Positions 1 to 10,827 of a DNA stretch of 64,000 nt are shown piece after piece (position 1 is the stretch's first letter; every line of letters starts with the position of its first letter). Below the pieces are notes generated by a model. That model was not told where the DNA came from. It made no database searches and saw only the letters and a program-made list of their open reading frames with translations. Source of the DNA: Ceratotherium simum simum (Eukaryota > Chordata > Mammalia > Perissodactyla > Rhinocerotidae); NCBI RefSeq assembly GCF_000283155.1, contig NW_004454179.1, positions 1,139,210-1,203,209 on the forward strand, in the 5' to 3' direction. Position numbers and translations under genes: made by a program.

Positions 1-233
1 TCAAGATATGATTGCCCTTTCACAGAGGAAATGCAAGACTTCAGAGAGTGAATCACCCATATAGTCCATCTAAGGAAAATACTTGGGAACATTAACCAAA
101 TAATTAAGTGAAACCAAAAAGAGAACTCAAGATGGAAAAACAGAAACACTAAAGAGCCGTAAACAATTAAACATCACGGATTTGTACACAAATATGGACG
201 CAGATATAGAGAGAGCTAAAGATATACATAGAC
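1..233 (+). mobile_element. Probable ancient L1/HAL1 segment
   Basis: A-rich plus-strand sequence with the wording typical of the ORF1-distal part of old L1/HAL1 elements (for example the run around 20-50). It lies directly upstream of recognisable L1 ORF2 sequence beyond the ERE at 251-549, so it is probably the same element. There is no open frame. The family name is tentative; unrelated A-rich DNA is the alternative. Confidence 0.4.
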
Positions 234-250
234 AAAAAAAAGATGAGGAT

Positions 251-477
251 CCGGGCCGGCCCCGTGGTGTAGTAACTAAGTGCGCATGTTCCACTGCTGG
301 CAGCGGGCCGGGGTTGAGATCCCAGGTGCCCACCAACACACCGCTTGTCAGGCCACGCTCTGGCTGCGTCCCATATAAAGTGGAGGAAGATGGGCACGGA
401 TGTTAGCTCAGGGCCAGTCATCTTCAGCAAAAAGAGGAGGATTGGCATTGATGTTAGCTCAGTGCTGATCTTCCTCT

Positions 478-543
<66 letters not shown>

Positions 544-549
544 ATATTA
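251..549 (+). mobile_element. ERE SINE with intact target-site duplication
   Basis: Perissodactyl tRNA-derived SINE in plus orientation. The GGCCGGCCCC head is followed by the A-box-like GTGGTGTAGTAACTAAG, a degenerate B-box around 310-325, the CATATAAAGTGGAGGAAGATGG body, and two copies of the ATGTTAGCTCAG..CTTCCTC tail unit. A 17-bp duplication, aaaaaaaagatgaggat, sits at 234-250 and again at 550-566, which fixes both ends and points to L1-machinery retrotransposition. The A-rich tail has become a CA then TAAA microsatellite. It is inserted in old L1-like sequence. Confidence 0.95.
478..545 (+). repeat. (CA)n-(TAAA)n microsatellite in SINE tail
   Basis: About 17 CA units run into about eight TAAA units. 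Both lie inside the 3' tail of the ERE at 251-549, because the right target duplication follows at 550. This is a typical SINE-tail microsatellite and is likely polymorphic in length. Confidence 0.9.
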
Positions 550-1530
550 AAAAAAAAGATGAGGATAAACTATCTGATACTGCTTAATACAAAGGTTAAA
601 GGAGGACTCTTGAAATAGCAGGGGTATACTCTAAGGAAAACTGTAATAGATACTAAATTATGATAGCAAAATCTAGGAATTGGGAGTGGGGGAAAATGAA
701 AGCCTTCCAAAAGTTTAATGGTAGAAAGAGGGAAAAGAAAGGTGGGGGAAGTGTAAGTATTTAAATAGTCTCATCCTGTATGGCGAGGAGAACTGGAGAA
801 ACAGAGCATCAAACAGCGAGTACATCCCGACTTAGGGAGATCGCTGGGTTTATTCATCTGGTGGAAGACAATCATTAATACAAGGGAAAAACATAGTAGA
901 ACTTCCAAATTAACAAAGGCAAAAAAATGGAATGAATATCAACTTAAATAGGCTAGGTTAAGAGAAAGGAAACAGATGAGACAAGAATACAAGTAATAAA
1001 CGCAAAGACTGAAGAAATAAAGTCAAGCCATTATATTGAATGTGAACAGACTGAAATCTCCTATTAAAATACAAAGACTTTCACATTAGGTTATATATAT
1101 TTTGCTGTTTTCAAAAAACACACTTAAGTTGAAGTGACAAAGATGGAAAATAAAAGGATCAGCAAGGATATACCAGACAAATGTAAACAAAAAGAAAACA
1201 AAAATGGCAGTATTAATATCAGACAAGGCGGAATTTAAGGTTAAAACATCATATAGGATTGAAGGAATCATTATATACATATAAAATATATATATATATA
1301 AAGCACAATTTAAGAATTTAGCTAAATCATTATAAACTATGTGTACTAAAAAACATAACAGCTCAATATACGGAGCAAAAACTATTAAATATACAAGGAA
1401 AACTTGAAAAAAAAATCAATTATAATAGGAGACTTCAATACAGTTCTCTCAGAACCTGGTTGTCAAAAGTAAGTAAGAATATAGAAGAGTTTAATAATAC
1501 AGTCAACAAATTTGATTTAATAGATACACG

Positions 1531-1725
1531 CAGTGGGGCACAGGAACTGGTTTGTACCAGCTTTTGAGAGCTGATTATATCTCTTCTCATCTCCATATTT
1601 AGTGATGTCACGCTGGTAGCTAGAAATAGACTCTGGTGAGAGTATATACACCACGGAAAATGGCAAAAGCTACAAATCATCATATCTGGAGAGCTGCTTG
1701 TTAAACATTTATCAGCACATCACTG
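1531..1725. mobile_element. Candidate hAT-type non-autonomous DNA transposon
   Basis: A 195-bp block unlike L1 interrupts the old L1. It starts CAGTGGGGCACAGG and ends CAGCACATCACTG, so it has CAGTG/CACTG terminal inverted repeats as in hAT-Charlie MITEs. The flanking 8-mers (gatacacg and gctctatg) agree at only four positions, so the target duplication is unconvincing, as may be expected at this age. The internal sequence has no A-rich tail. I do not recognise the exact MER family. Confidence 0.5.
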
Positions 1726-2323
1726 GCTCTATGCATGAAAACTTACACTCAAATAGAGAATATAGTGTTTCTCATATACCCATGGAATATTTTGGAAAAT
1801 TGATCATGCACTTAACTCAAAACTTTAAGAGATCCCAAAATGGAGATTTTTAGAAGCTATAGCTTTCTGATCATACATCAATGAAACTTGAAATAAGTTA
1901 TATAAAAGTGACAAGAATTACTACCGAGAAATTTAGAACCATATTCTTAGATCAAAAGAGCACAATAAACAGGAAATCAGAATCATCTAGAAGTCAATGA
2001 AAGAGAACCATTCATCCAGAATCTGTGACATAAAGGAAGAGCTCTACTCCAAAGAAATTTTATAGCCTTAAATGTCATTATTATTAAAGAAGAAAGAGTA
2101 AGGAAGAATAATGCAAAGGGCGTAAGTACTGATCTTAAGAAATTGAAAAAAAAGAACCACAAAATGAACCAAGAAGCAATGAAGAGAGAACTAATAATAA
2201 TAATAAACGAAATCGATAAAATAGAAAACAAAGAATAGAAAGGATTTTTTAAAAAATAAAGAAAAATACAAACTGGTTCTTTGGAGGGAAAAAAATAGAT
2301 AAATTTTGGTTTTGTTTTTGGGA

Positions 2324-2570
2324 TTTTTTTTTTGGTGAGGAAGATTGGCCCTGAGCTACTGTCCATTGCCAATCTTCCTCTTTTTCGCTTGAGGAAGATG
2401 GTCCCTGAGCTAACATCAGTGCCAGTCTTCCTCTGCTTTGTATATGGGACACCACCACAGCATGGCTTGATGAGTGGTATGTAGGTCTGCACCCGGGATC
2501 CAAGCCCGTGAACCCGGGGCTGCCAAAGCAGAGCGTGTGAACTTAACCACTATGCCAGTGAGCTGGCCCC
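2324..2570 (-). mobile_element. ERE SINE, reverse orientation
   Basis: A poly-T start is followed by two reversed tail units (GAGGAAGATTGGCCCTGAGC and GAGGAAGATGGTCCCTGAGC), the body with ACCACCACAGCATGGCTTGATGAG, and the tRNA-like head ending AGCTGGCCCC. It is inserted in the ORF2 part of the old L1, whose sequence resumes on the right. No convincing target duplication is visible, so the ends are approximate. Confidence 0.93.
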
Positions 2571-2754
2571 TCAGGATCTTGAATAAGAAAAACAAAAGAG
2601 CAAAAATAGAGCAATATTAGAGTTGAGAAAAGAAATATAACCACAGATGTAGGAGCAATTAAAAGAATTCTAAAAGAATATATCATGAAACCATTTGTTT
2701 AAAATGCATTCAAAATGCATTTGAAAATGCTTTTCCTACAAAACATAAATTCTT

Positions 2755-3049
2755 TTTTTTTTTTTTTGTGAGGAAGATCAGCCCTGAGCTAACATCTGTG
2801 CCAATCCTCCTCTTTTTGCTGAGGAAGACCGGCTCTGAGCTAACTATTGCCAATCCTCCTCCTTTTTTTTTCCCCCAAAGCCCCAGTAGACAGTTGTACG
2901 TCATAGTTGCACATCCTTCTAGTTACTGTATGTGGGTCGCAGCCTCAGCATGGCCGGAGAAGCGGTGCGTCAGTGCGCGCCCAGGATCCGAACCAAGGCC
3001 ACCAGTAGCGGAGCGCGCGCACTTAACGGCTAAGCCACAGGGCTGGCCC
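2755..3049 (-). mobile_element. ERE SINE, hybrid-body subtype, with 15-bp target duplication
   Basis: Reverse-oriented ERE. The order on the plus strand is poly-T, two reversed tail units, the CCCCCAAAGCCCCAGTAGACAG body module, CATCCTTCTAGTTACTGTATG, then the head ending in GGGCTGGCCC. It carries both the long tail units and the alternative body module, so it is a composite subtype. The 15-bp duplication aaaacataaattctt at 2740-2754 and 3050-3064 is perfect and lies in the host L1, suggesting a fairly young insertion. Confidence 0.96.
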
Positions 3050-3347
3050 AAAACATAAATTCTTAAACTGACCTAAGAAGAAATGGAAAACTCAAATATT
3101 CAATCCCCATAGAACTGGAAAAGAGATTAAATGTCCACCATTCAAAAAGGCATCAATAGCAGATGGATTCATAGCCATGTTTTAGCCATCTTTTAAAGAA
3201 CGGACAAATATTTCATCGCTTCCTTTCCTTGGAAGAAGATGAAAATTTCTCGAGCTAACTTTTGAAAGATAAGATTATTCTAATATCAAACCTGATAAAG
3301 ATATTAACCAGGCGGGGAAAAAAAAGAGAGGAAGAGAAAGAAAACTT

Positions 3348-3470
3348 CCTCCTAGATGTAAGCTCCATACGGACAGGGATGTTTCTGTTTCAACACTATA
3401 ACCTCAGCACCCAGACGAGTACATGACATAAAGCAGGAGCTCGACAGACATCTTGTGAATGAATAATGGA
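3348..3470 (+). mobile_element. L2 3'-end fragment
   Basis: Resembles the mammalian L2 3' end: GTAAGCTCCATACGGACAGGGATG, then CACTATAACCTCAGCACCCAGA, ending GTGAATGAATAATG. It sits between two parts of the old L1. It may be an L2 insertion or the product of a rearrangement. Confidence 0.6.
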
Positions 3471-3935
3471 CCAATTCTCCTCGTGAACACAGATGCCAAA
3501 ACTAAAAGTACATTTTAGCAAATAGAATTTGACAACACATCAAAATATTTCTATCATATCAACAGATGCTGAAAAGATATTTGATATCCTAATGTCATAA
3601 AGTATTTTAATTCAAGTCAGATATAACAGAGGGCATGATATATAATACCAACAGTTTTTATTATTATCATGAAGGGTCTAACAAATTTAGTAAGTGAAAT
3701 AATGAATATAAGCAAAGAAAAAGAAAAAATAAAATCATATGTTATTGCTGATATATGTTCCTATACCTAGAAAACCCAGTTATCTTGGATAAATTTCGGT
3801 AGGAATCACTGAGTGATAAAATAAAAATGCAGTAAAGTGGGCATAATATCTCATTATCCAAAATAATGACAAAAAAACAAATTTACAAGAGAGACTTAAG
3901 CAAGGAAGGATATATATAAGGCTATGATTTTCGAT

Positions 3936-5074
3936 TATCATGTGGCAGGGAACTGAATCAAGGGAGAAAAACAGGAAAAAAAAGCCAGGCAAAATTCAAA
4001 TGCGAAAAAATATATGTTTTATATATATAAACACATTTATTCAAAATTATGAATGCAGGTGTGTATAACACACATTTATATAAAGGAATTAAGTTAAAAA
4101 TTAAATTTTAATTTTATTAGTAAAATAGTTTTTGAAAGATTCATTTAATTTCAAAGGATTGTGTTGCACTGAAGGAAGGTATAGAATGAAATAATTAAGA
4201 GGTCATCCTTGCCGACTCCAACTTGAGGTGGTGAGAGGCAGGTCGAGAGCACAAGAAGCATGAACTCCAACATCTCCTGCCAGGACACGCCTCTAGCACC
4301 CCAGGCCTACTTTGCTGCAATTTTCTGTAGGGAATGCCTTCCAACTGCCTGGTGATTTATTAGCCATAAGAGGGAATTAGCAGGCCACCCGCAGTTGTGT
4401 GCTGCTTGATTAGATTTTGCCACCAATGGGCCCCACCAGAGGACTGGTTTCACTTCTTTACTTTGCTGCTCAGTCAAATAATCACATGATTACATTTCCT
4501 AATTGTTTATTTTCTCTAAACAACTTCTAATCCCATTGCTGCAGACTTATGAAAGTAGGAGTCAGTGAGACTATTTTGAAGAGCCTTCATTCTAAAGCAG
4601 CATCCCCCCATCCCTACACATGTGACCATGGAATTCACTAAAAAAGCTAGCTCGTTGAACACATTCAGATGAACACTCATGAGACACAATCCATGGTTAA
4701 ATGAATGTAGTCAGAAGAAAAAAAAAGAAGTTACTCAAATGTGTTAAATGATAGTAGAAATGCTCAGCATGTTTTACCCTATAAAGTAACAAAATATTAA
4801 AGAGACTTAAATCATCTTAATTCATTAAGATCAAAATACTGTATTTAATCTTACATTTTTTGTTCCAAATTTTGGATATGAAATATTTTAATACAAGAAG
4901 TGAATTTTTTATTCTTTATCGTATATCCTCTGGCTATTAGGTACATTTCTGATTCTGGTGCACTACCAAGATTATTCTTACATTTGTTTTTCACTATGGT
5001 GTTATTTAAACACAAGTCCATGAAAACAAAGCACACAGATTTTATATCTTGAGATATCTGGATATTTGTGTGCG
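3936..5074. other. Unassigned, mostly unique AT-rich DNA
   Basis: I see no gene and no confident repeat. Sequence from 3990 to 4200 is very AT-rich with short TA tracts. The block at 4255-4620 is described separately as a possible conserved element. Confidence 0.5.
4255..4620. promoter_or_regulatory. Candidate conserved non-coding element
   Basis: Repeat-free block of mixed composition with several homeodomain-type AT cores (GATTTATTAGCC, TTGATTAGATTT, AATAATCACATGATTACATT, CTAATTGTTTATTTT) and a CCAATGGGCC box. No open frame. Regulatory function is inference from the absence of repeats and from motif density; no comparative data are available here. Confidence 0.25.
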
Positions 5075-5440
5075 TGTGTGTGGTAACATTGGTTTATAAC
5101 ATTATATAAATTTCAGGTGTACATCATTATATTTCAGTTTCTGTATAGATTACATCACGTTCACCACCCAAAGACTCATTACAATCCATCACCACACACA
5201 TGTGCCTAATCATGCCTTTCGCCCTCTTCCCTCCCCCCGTCCCCTCTGGTAACCTCCAATCCAATCTCTGTCTCTATGTGATTGTTTATTGTTGTTTTTA
5301 TCTTCTACTTATGAGTGAGATCATACGGTACTTGACTTTCTCCCTCTGACTTATTTCACTTCGCATGATACCCTCAAGGTCCATCCATATTGTCACAAAT
5401 ATTCTTGAATTGAACTAATCTATATTGTTTCATCATGGAC
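5075..5440 (-). mobile_element. L1 3'-UTR fragment
   Basis: Reverse-oriented L1 3' end: GGTTTATAACATTATATAAATT, AAATTTCAGGTGTACATCATTA, CCTCTGGTAACC, ATGAGTGAGATCATACGGTA, and CTTCGCATGATACCCTCAAGG. The same order of landmarks recurs in the L1 at 62547-64000, so the two are related. It is cut off near 5405-5440 before ORF2, so it is a short 5'-truncated copy. Confidence 0.85.
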
Positions 5441-6104
5441 AACCATGTTTTTTTTTAAACAAATCAAGGTCTTTGACTATTCATCTTCAATTCTTTTATA
5501 GTCCTTTGTGTTTTTTAAACTAAGATATAGCTTTGAAAAGCACAAAATTATATTTTTTTGATTAAAACTCTTTAAGCTATAGCTAGATTCATGATAGACT
5601 AATTTGTTTAGTAAAAGAAATTTAAATTAACAACTAACATTCAATAGCACAATATCATTCGTCACCCTCAACCCCCGCTCCTGAGATCAAGAGAGATCTA
5701 TACATAGGGATCAGAGAGAAACTGAGTGGGTCTGGAGCTATTCTTTGGCAGTTAACCACGTTACAGCAGAATCAAACCCAGGTGACAGGACAGAACTTAC
5801 CACTATAAGGCTGAATGTCTTTCTAAAGACCAATCTATTTAATCTACATGTTTTTTAAAACAGTTTAACGCCTTCTATTAGTATGAATTTGGCCCAATTC
5901 CTTGCAAATAGCCCCCAGGTCATTTCATTATAAAGATACATTTGTCCTCTCCCTTCCTCCTATTAACAAGCAGTAAATAGTTGCACATTGAAATCACTCT
6001 TTTCTAGCTTCCAAATTTCCCCTTTGCCCACCACAGGGGATACAGATAGACATTTCAGTCCAACCTAACACACGCATTAGTGTTAATACTTGGTGAATGC
6101 CCCA
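5441..6104. other. Unassigned unique DNA
   Basis: AT-rich, no gene, no confident repeat. Confidence 0.5.
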
Positions 6105-6232
6105 CTAGAGTGTGAACTCTATGAACTCGGAATCCTTGTCTTTCTGAATCCCAATGCCATTGTTTCCTGAGCCTTGTACAGTTCCTGGAACATAGTAGGA
6201 ACTTAATATTTGTGGAAACAAGAAGAGGAGGA
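6105..6232 (+). mobile_element. L2 3'-end fragment
   Basis: Plus-strand L2 wording: GAGTGTGAACTCTATGAACT, CCTTGTCTTTCTGAATCCC, CAGTTCCTGGAACATAGTAGG, then AACTTAATATTTGTGG. Diverged and without coding capacity. Confidence 0.7.
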
Positions 6233-7138
6233 GTTGAAAGGGGAGGGGAGAGGAAGGAAGGAAAGTAGGAATCAGGAAGCAAGCAGGCATATAATAATAA
6301 CTGATAGCTTATTATTCAATAAGTGGTCATGATTATTATGGCTGTCACTACTCACATTTTATGAATGGAGCTGTAAGTCCATTTGCTTACATTTACAAAG
6401 ACTTCATTAGCCCTTCAGACATTTTGTTGGGCCTTAGCCACAATATAATCATATTTCCAGGCTAATATCTCTGAAAGAAATTTATTGTGCCTTCTGTTTC
6501 ATTTCTAAGCTAGGTATAGGATACCTACATTTTAAAATAAGCAACAAAAAAAATTTCTCTGCATATATTTGAACCAAGAACAGTAAGTAAGTTCTGTTTT
6601 TATGGGGAAATGGATTTCCCATTAAATGGCAAATTCATTGTTTCATAGAGTTCCACAAAAGTGTTTTCTTTTTATTTATATGTTTAAATTTAGAGCACTG
6701 ATAGTCCAATTGAAGAATGTTTTCTAACTATGGAAAGAGCATCTCCACTCAGTTGTGAAGAAGGCCAATTTTCATTTACTTTACACTTTTGCTTTCAGTA
6801 TTTTGTTCTTCTGAGCTAGGAAAACAAGCAATGACACTGCCAGCCCTAAAGTTTCTGTTACGGTCTGCATAATCATCTTAAGGGTATTATTACACGTTAG
6901 CACATTTTCAGAAAAGTTACTATACTCAAAAAATATGGCTATTTGTCAACATCTTCTTTCCACTGTAGCAAGATGAATTTCCATTCCCCTGCCCTGTCTC
7001 ACCTGGAATCCTTTCACATTGTTGGAAATCACTTTAAATTGAAAAAGTAATTCTCCATCTTTTTTGGTTTTACCCAAAAATGGAAACTATGTGTCATGAG
7101 TGTCAGCACTCTCCTCCCTCACCCATGGCAGATATCAC
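6233..7138. other. Unassigned unique DNA
   Basis: No gene or confident repeat. A purine-rich GGGGAGGGGAGAGGAAGGAAGG stretch lies near 6239-6262. Confidence 0.5.
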
Positions 7139-7140
7139 TA

Positions 7141-7337
7141 CAGTCATGTGCCACACAACAATGTTTAGGTCAACGACGACGGTGGTCCTGTAAGATTAGG
7201 CTTCCATAAGGCCTAGGCATAGTAGGCTATACCATACAGGTTTGTATAAATACACTCTATGATGTTTGCACAACGACGAAATCGCCTAATGACGCATTTC
7301 TCAGAACGTGTCCCAGTCGTTAAGCGGCTCATGACTG
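7141..7337. mobile_element. Tigger-type (TcMar) non-autonomous DNA transposon
   Basis: A 197-bp element bounded by TA dinucleotides (7139-7140 and 7338-7339). The left end CAGTCATGTGCCACACAACA is matched by the right end, whose complement reads CAGTCATGAGCCGCTTAACG. TA target duplication plus CAGTCATG termini are features of pogo/Tigger elements. The interior retains GTAGGCTATACCATACAGG and TCTATGATGTTTGCACAACG from the longer consensus I remember, with a central deletion. No transposase is encoded. Confidence 0.85.
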
Positions 7338-7339
7338 TA

Positions 7340-8134
7340 ATTCATTATGGCAAATCTAGAGCCTGAATTTGATCACAGAATTCATATCAACTAGGCTTCC
7401 AGGCAGTCACCTGCAATTAATTAGACTTAACGTCTATGTGAGATAAAATGTGAGACAATGTTTATGTAAGATAAAACTTGTTTTGCTATCACTGGCTTAG
7501 AAACTACCTAAAAACACAGCAATTAGATATCTTGGGATCCATTTCAGTTCTATTATTCGTTCTTATCTCCAAATAACTTTACCCCAAGGATTTAGGAGAG
7601 ACAACTCAAGCAATCTTCTACACTCCAGAATAATAAAATGTCAACAATCTTTGTGCTGATGTCAGAATCAAGTAAGAGAATAGTGACTAGGTGCAAGTTT
7701 AAGTAGTAGGACTTGTGTGTCCTAAGGAAAGACATTTAACCCCATTTAATTTATCTTTTGTAAAGCTGGAATCCAACTCCATAATCTGAATTACGCTATC
7801 CTTCCCCAACCCAGCCTCTTAGTGGTCAAGATTGCAGTGGTCTCTTTAGATCTTGTATAAATACAACAAAAAGTAAGTACATGAGAAGTAGGTGAGATGT
7901 ATGTTATTGAAAATGAGGAGTAAAGTTGGTCCTGGGCAAAGAGAAGTGGAAAGGAGATCCTAAGAAGAAAGGGAGAGCGTGTGGACATAACCCTGCCCAT
8001 CTAGATTGACAGAACATGGGACAAGAAAGGAGTGAATGCTGTTGCAGGATGGAAGATCCAGAGGGTGAAAGAAGGAATGGCCACAGTCATCTAGTCAAAA
8101 CCTACTATATCTTACTTCAGAAATGGGATGTCTG
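7340..8134. other. Unassigned unique DNA
   Basis: No gene or confident repeat. Confidence 0.5.
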
Positions 8135-8383
8135 GGGGCCGGCCTGGTGGCAGAAGCAGTTGAGTGTGCACACTCCGCTGCGGCGGCCCGGGGTTCACTG
8201 GTTCGGATCCCAGGCGCGCACTGACGCACTGCTTGGCAAGCCATGCTGTGGCGGTGTCCCATATAAAGTGGAGGAAGATGGGCACAGATGTTAGCCCAGG
8301 GCCAGTCTTCCTCAGCAAAAAAAAAGAGGAAGATGGGCCGATGTTAGCACAGGGCTGATCTCCTCACAAAAAAAAAAAAAAAA
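8135..8383 (+). mobile_element. ERE SINE
   Basis: Plus-strand ERE: GGGGGCCGGCCTGGTGGCAG head, GTTCGGATCCCAGG B-box-like segment, GCCATGCTGTGGCGGTGTCC, CATATAAAGTGGAGGAAGATGG, two tail units and a 16-base A tail at 8368-8383. The flanks (gggatgtctg and tggtgtctg) form at best an imperfect target duplication. Confidence 0.95.
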
Positions 8384-8914
8384 GTGTGGTGTCTGTGGTA
8401 CTTCTGCATCTGTGTTTGTATATTGTGTTATGGTCCATCCAAGTTATCCAAGTTTTCATTTAATGGTACAGTATGTTTTCATAATTGAAGCTATGGAGTA
8501 GGGATGCCTCTTCACCACAAAGTAAATTGGGGAAGGGACTGGGTATTTATTTGGGTTGATAATCTTCAGACCCCAAACTCAAGCGGTAATCACACATCCT
8601 CATCATTTTACTCTGTTGTGTACAAGTGGCAAGAATGTACCCTTGGTTAGTATTTTTAACAGGCAAAATTTTACCAAGTTAATATGTTTAAAATGATTAC
8701 ATGTTTTCTATAAGACAGAAAAATATTGTTTATTGAACTACAATAGAATATTTGGGTAGAAGAAATTAACTTTTACATACATCCTCGTTTTTCAATCCCC
8801 AACATCCATGAGCAAAGCTGTTCTAAGAGGCATAATTACTAAAGTAAGGCATTTTTTTTCTTGCAGTTTTCCCCAGTCCAACTGGAGACACAATTGCAGG
8901 AGAAGAGAACCAAA
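8384..8914. other. Unassigned unique DNA
   Basis: No gene or confident repeat. A polypyrimidine stretch ending TTTCTTGCAG near 8849-8868 resembles a splice acceptor, but no open exon follows. Confidence 0.5.
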
Positions 8915-8919
8915 CAGTC

Positions 8920-9418
8920 TGTATCAGTCACAGTTCTCCAGAGAAGCAGAATCACATATATATATATATGATATATGTATCTATATATGTATATCCATAT
9001 ATATAAATAAAGATATAGATATAGGAGATACATAAATATAATAGGATAGTAAATCTTATTTTATACAGATGAAGAGATTTATTTTAAGGAATTAGCTCAT
9101 GCCATTGTGGGAGGTGGAAGTCCAAAATCCCTAGGGCAGGCCAGCAGGCTGGAAACTCGGGCAAGATTTGTATGTTACAGTCTTAAGGCAAAATTCCCTC
9201 TTTTCCCTGAAACCTCAGCTTTTGTTCCTAAGGTCTTCAACTGATTAGATGAGTCCCACTCACATTATCAAGAGAAATCTCTTTTACCTAAAGTCAACTG
9301 TAACTGTAAATGTTAATCACATCTACAAAATACCTTCATGACTATATCTGGACTAGTGTTTGACCACACAACTGGGCACCATATCTAGCCAAGCTGACAT
9401 ATAAATTTAACCATCACA
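8920..9418 (+). mobile_element. Solo LTR, MLT2-type (ERVL)
   Basis: Begins TGTATCAGTCACAGTTCTCC and ends AATTTAACCATCACA, giving the TG...CA ends of an LTR. Between them are landmarks of the MLT2 group as I know it: GAGATTTATTTTAAGGAATT, GGAGGTGGAAGTCCAAAATC, CAGCAGGCTGGAAACTC, GTCTTCAACTGATTAGATGAG, TGTTAATCACATCTACAAAATACC, CTGGGCACC. Flanking 5-mers are cagtc (8915-8919) and tagtc (9419-9423), one mismatch, matching the 5-bp duplication of ERVL. No internal retroviral sequence is attached. An AT-repeat expansion lies at 8954-9010. Confidence 0.9.
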
Positions 9419-9519
9419 TAGTCCTATTGATGTCTCAAATTGTTGATCTTCCAGAAATTAACTATGTATCATTTTACCAGATTAATAAACATATTTTTCT
9501 TGTTCTAAAATACATTCAA

Positions 9520-9720
9520 AAGGGGCCGGCCCTGTGGCGTAGCGGTTAAGTGCGCGCGCTCCGCTGCTGTTGGCCTGGGTTCAGATCCCAGGCGCACACC
9601 GACTCACTGCTTGTCAGGCCATGCTGTGGCAGCGTCCCACATAAACTGGAGGAAGATTGGCAGGGATGTTAGCTCAGGGCTGATCTTCCTCACAAAAAAA
9701 TAATAAATAAATAAATAAAT
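9520..9720 (+). mobile_element. Short ERE SINE with perfect target duplication
   Basis: Starts GGGGCCGGCCCTGTGGCGTA at 9522 with a well-kept tRNA-like head (GTAGCGGTTAAGTGCGCGC, GGGTTCAGATCCCAGG). It has a single tail unit and a TAAATAAA tail. The 13-bp duplication aaaatacattcaa at 9507-9519 and 9721-9733 is perfect. The well-preserved head and perfect duplication suggest one of the younger copies in the window. Confidence 0.97.
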
Positions 9721-9733
9721 AAAATACATTCAA

Positions 9734-10221
9734 GAAATGTCAAAATGATTGCTTCATACACATGGCATAGACCCTTTAAAAGTAAAGGAGAAAATTAAGT
9801 TACAAATAAGCTTTAGAGTTTTTTAAAGATGAAAGAAAAGCTCTAAAATATTGCAAGGTCCAGTTTTATAAATGTAGAAATAAATTGGGATTTGAAAGCA
9901 TTCCAAGGTCAGATGTCTGCAACTGTATCACCACAGAAGTATATGACGGGAACTGAAGCAACACGGCTAACATCAACACACACACAATACATGCTACACC
10001 AGAATCTTGAGGGTTTTCTTCCTTTTACAGGAAAGAGAAATACAACATTTTTCAGTTCACGTTCTCTGTGATTGCTTTGGTTTTCAGTAAACAAGATCAA
10101 GAAAAAAAAGTGTTTATTATTGCCAAAAATCAACAATAAATAGAGAAAATGTGGAACTGATTTATTTTATGACACCAGAGATTCAGCATCCTATTGTTCT
10201 AAAAGTTCCTTTTATTTATCC
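9734..10221. other. Unassigned unique DNA
   Basis: No gene or confident repeat. Confidence 0.5.
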
Positions 10222-10330
10222 GTTAATGTTGTTATTCAACATTATTGCATGTCTGCTATGTCCAGGCTATCTCCTTGTACTGGCATGCAGTGATTCCCAG
10301 CATCATGGCAGTGACCCTCAGAAGGAATTG
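10222..10330 (-). mobile_element. Possible L2 fragment
   Basis: Weak match to the reversed L2 end (TTATTCAACATTATTGCATG, CTGCTATGTCCAGGC). Could be chance. Confidence 0.4.
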
Positions 10331-10569
10331 TTTGTGTTTATAAAATAACTGTGAGGCAGAGAGATAACATTTTTTTCTGCGCATAAATGCATAAACATTG
10401 CCTGAATGGCTACCACCACCTGCCAGATAGGCACGTCAGCCAAGCTGAGGCAACATTTATGTATGCGTAGTAACATCCCTCTTTGACGTACGCCTACCTC
10501 CCAACACACCCACCAACCATGCTCCCAAATCCAGCATCTTTCTTTCTCTCCTGGTCCCTTGGAGTTTTT
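10331..10569. other. Unassigned
   Basis: Unique sequence, nothing recognised. Confidence 0.5.
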
Positions 10570-10705
10570 CCTCATCATAGCATGGATCGTCAGTTATTTG
10601 TTTTTATCTGTTTCTTGTTCACCATTACATCCCCTGGTCTTGGCACAGTGCCTAGAAAGGAGAAAGAGATTAATAGTTATTTGTTGAGTGAATGAATGAC
10701 TGGCA
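10570..10705 (+). mobile_element. L2 3'-end fragment
   Basis: TTGTTCACCATTACATCCCC, TCTTGGCACAGTGCCTAGAA, then TATTTGTTGAGTGAATGAATG match the L2 3' end well. Confidence 0.75.
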
Positions 10706-10827
10706 ATTCACAATTATATGAACTTCAAAACCTGCCCTGCATCAGGAGGATGAGGAAAACATACCCTACTCCCTGACCAAACAGGCATTCCCAACCATGA
10801 GCTGTCTACGTTACTACGCCCATCTTT

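Larger units (their letters stand above)
567..3935 (+). mobile_element. Ancient, heavily interrupted L1 (ORF2 region)
   Basis: Plus-strand old LINE-1. Landmarks in colinear order are: the endonuclease-region wording near 1060-1250 (CAAAGACT..., GATATACCAGACAAA, CAGACAAGGCGGA); GGAGACTTCAATAC near 1429; the pre-RT A-rich stretch at 2040-2290 ending in TGGTTCTTTGGA; CTGATAAAGATATTA near 3291; and the RT-region AACAGATGCTGAAAAGATATTTGA near 3560 with TATACCTAGAAAACCC near 3766. Every frame is broken by stops and indels, so no protein is made. It is interrupted by a candidate hAT element (1531-1725), EREs (2324-2570 and 2755-3049) and an L2 piece (3348-3470). The degree of decay suggests an L1M-age subfamily, but I cannot name it by eye. 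Confidence 0.8.

Noticed and set aside
1983..2492. 169-codon minus-strand open frame, the longest in the window
   Set aside because: It runs antisense through old L1 and straight into an ERE. Composition follows the repeats and no domain is present.
9520..9720. tRNA-like head with A- and B-box segments in the EREs, as possible tRNA genes
   Set aside because: The heads are SINE promoters fused to a SINE body and tail; they are not free tRNA genes.
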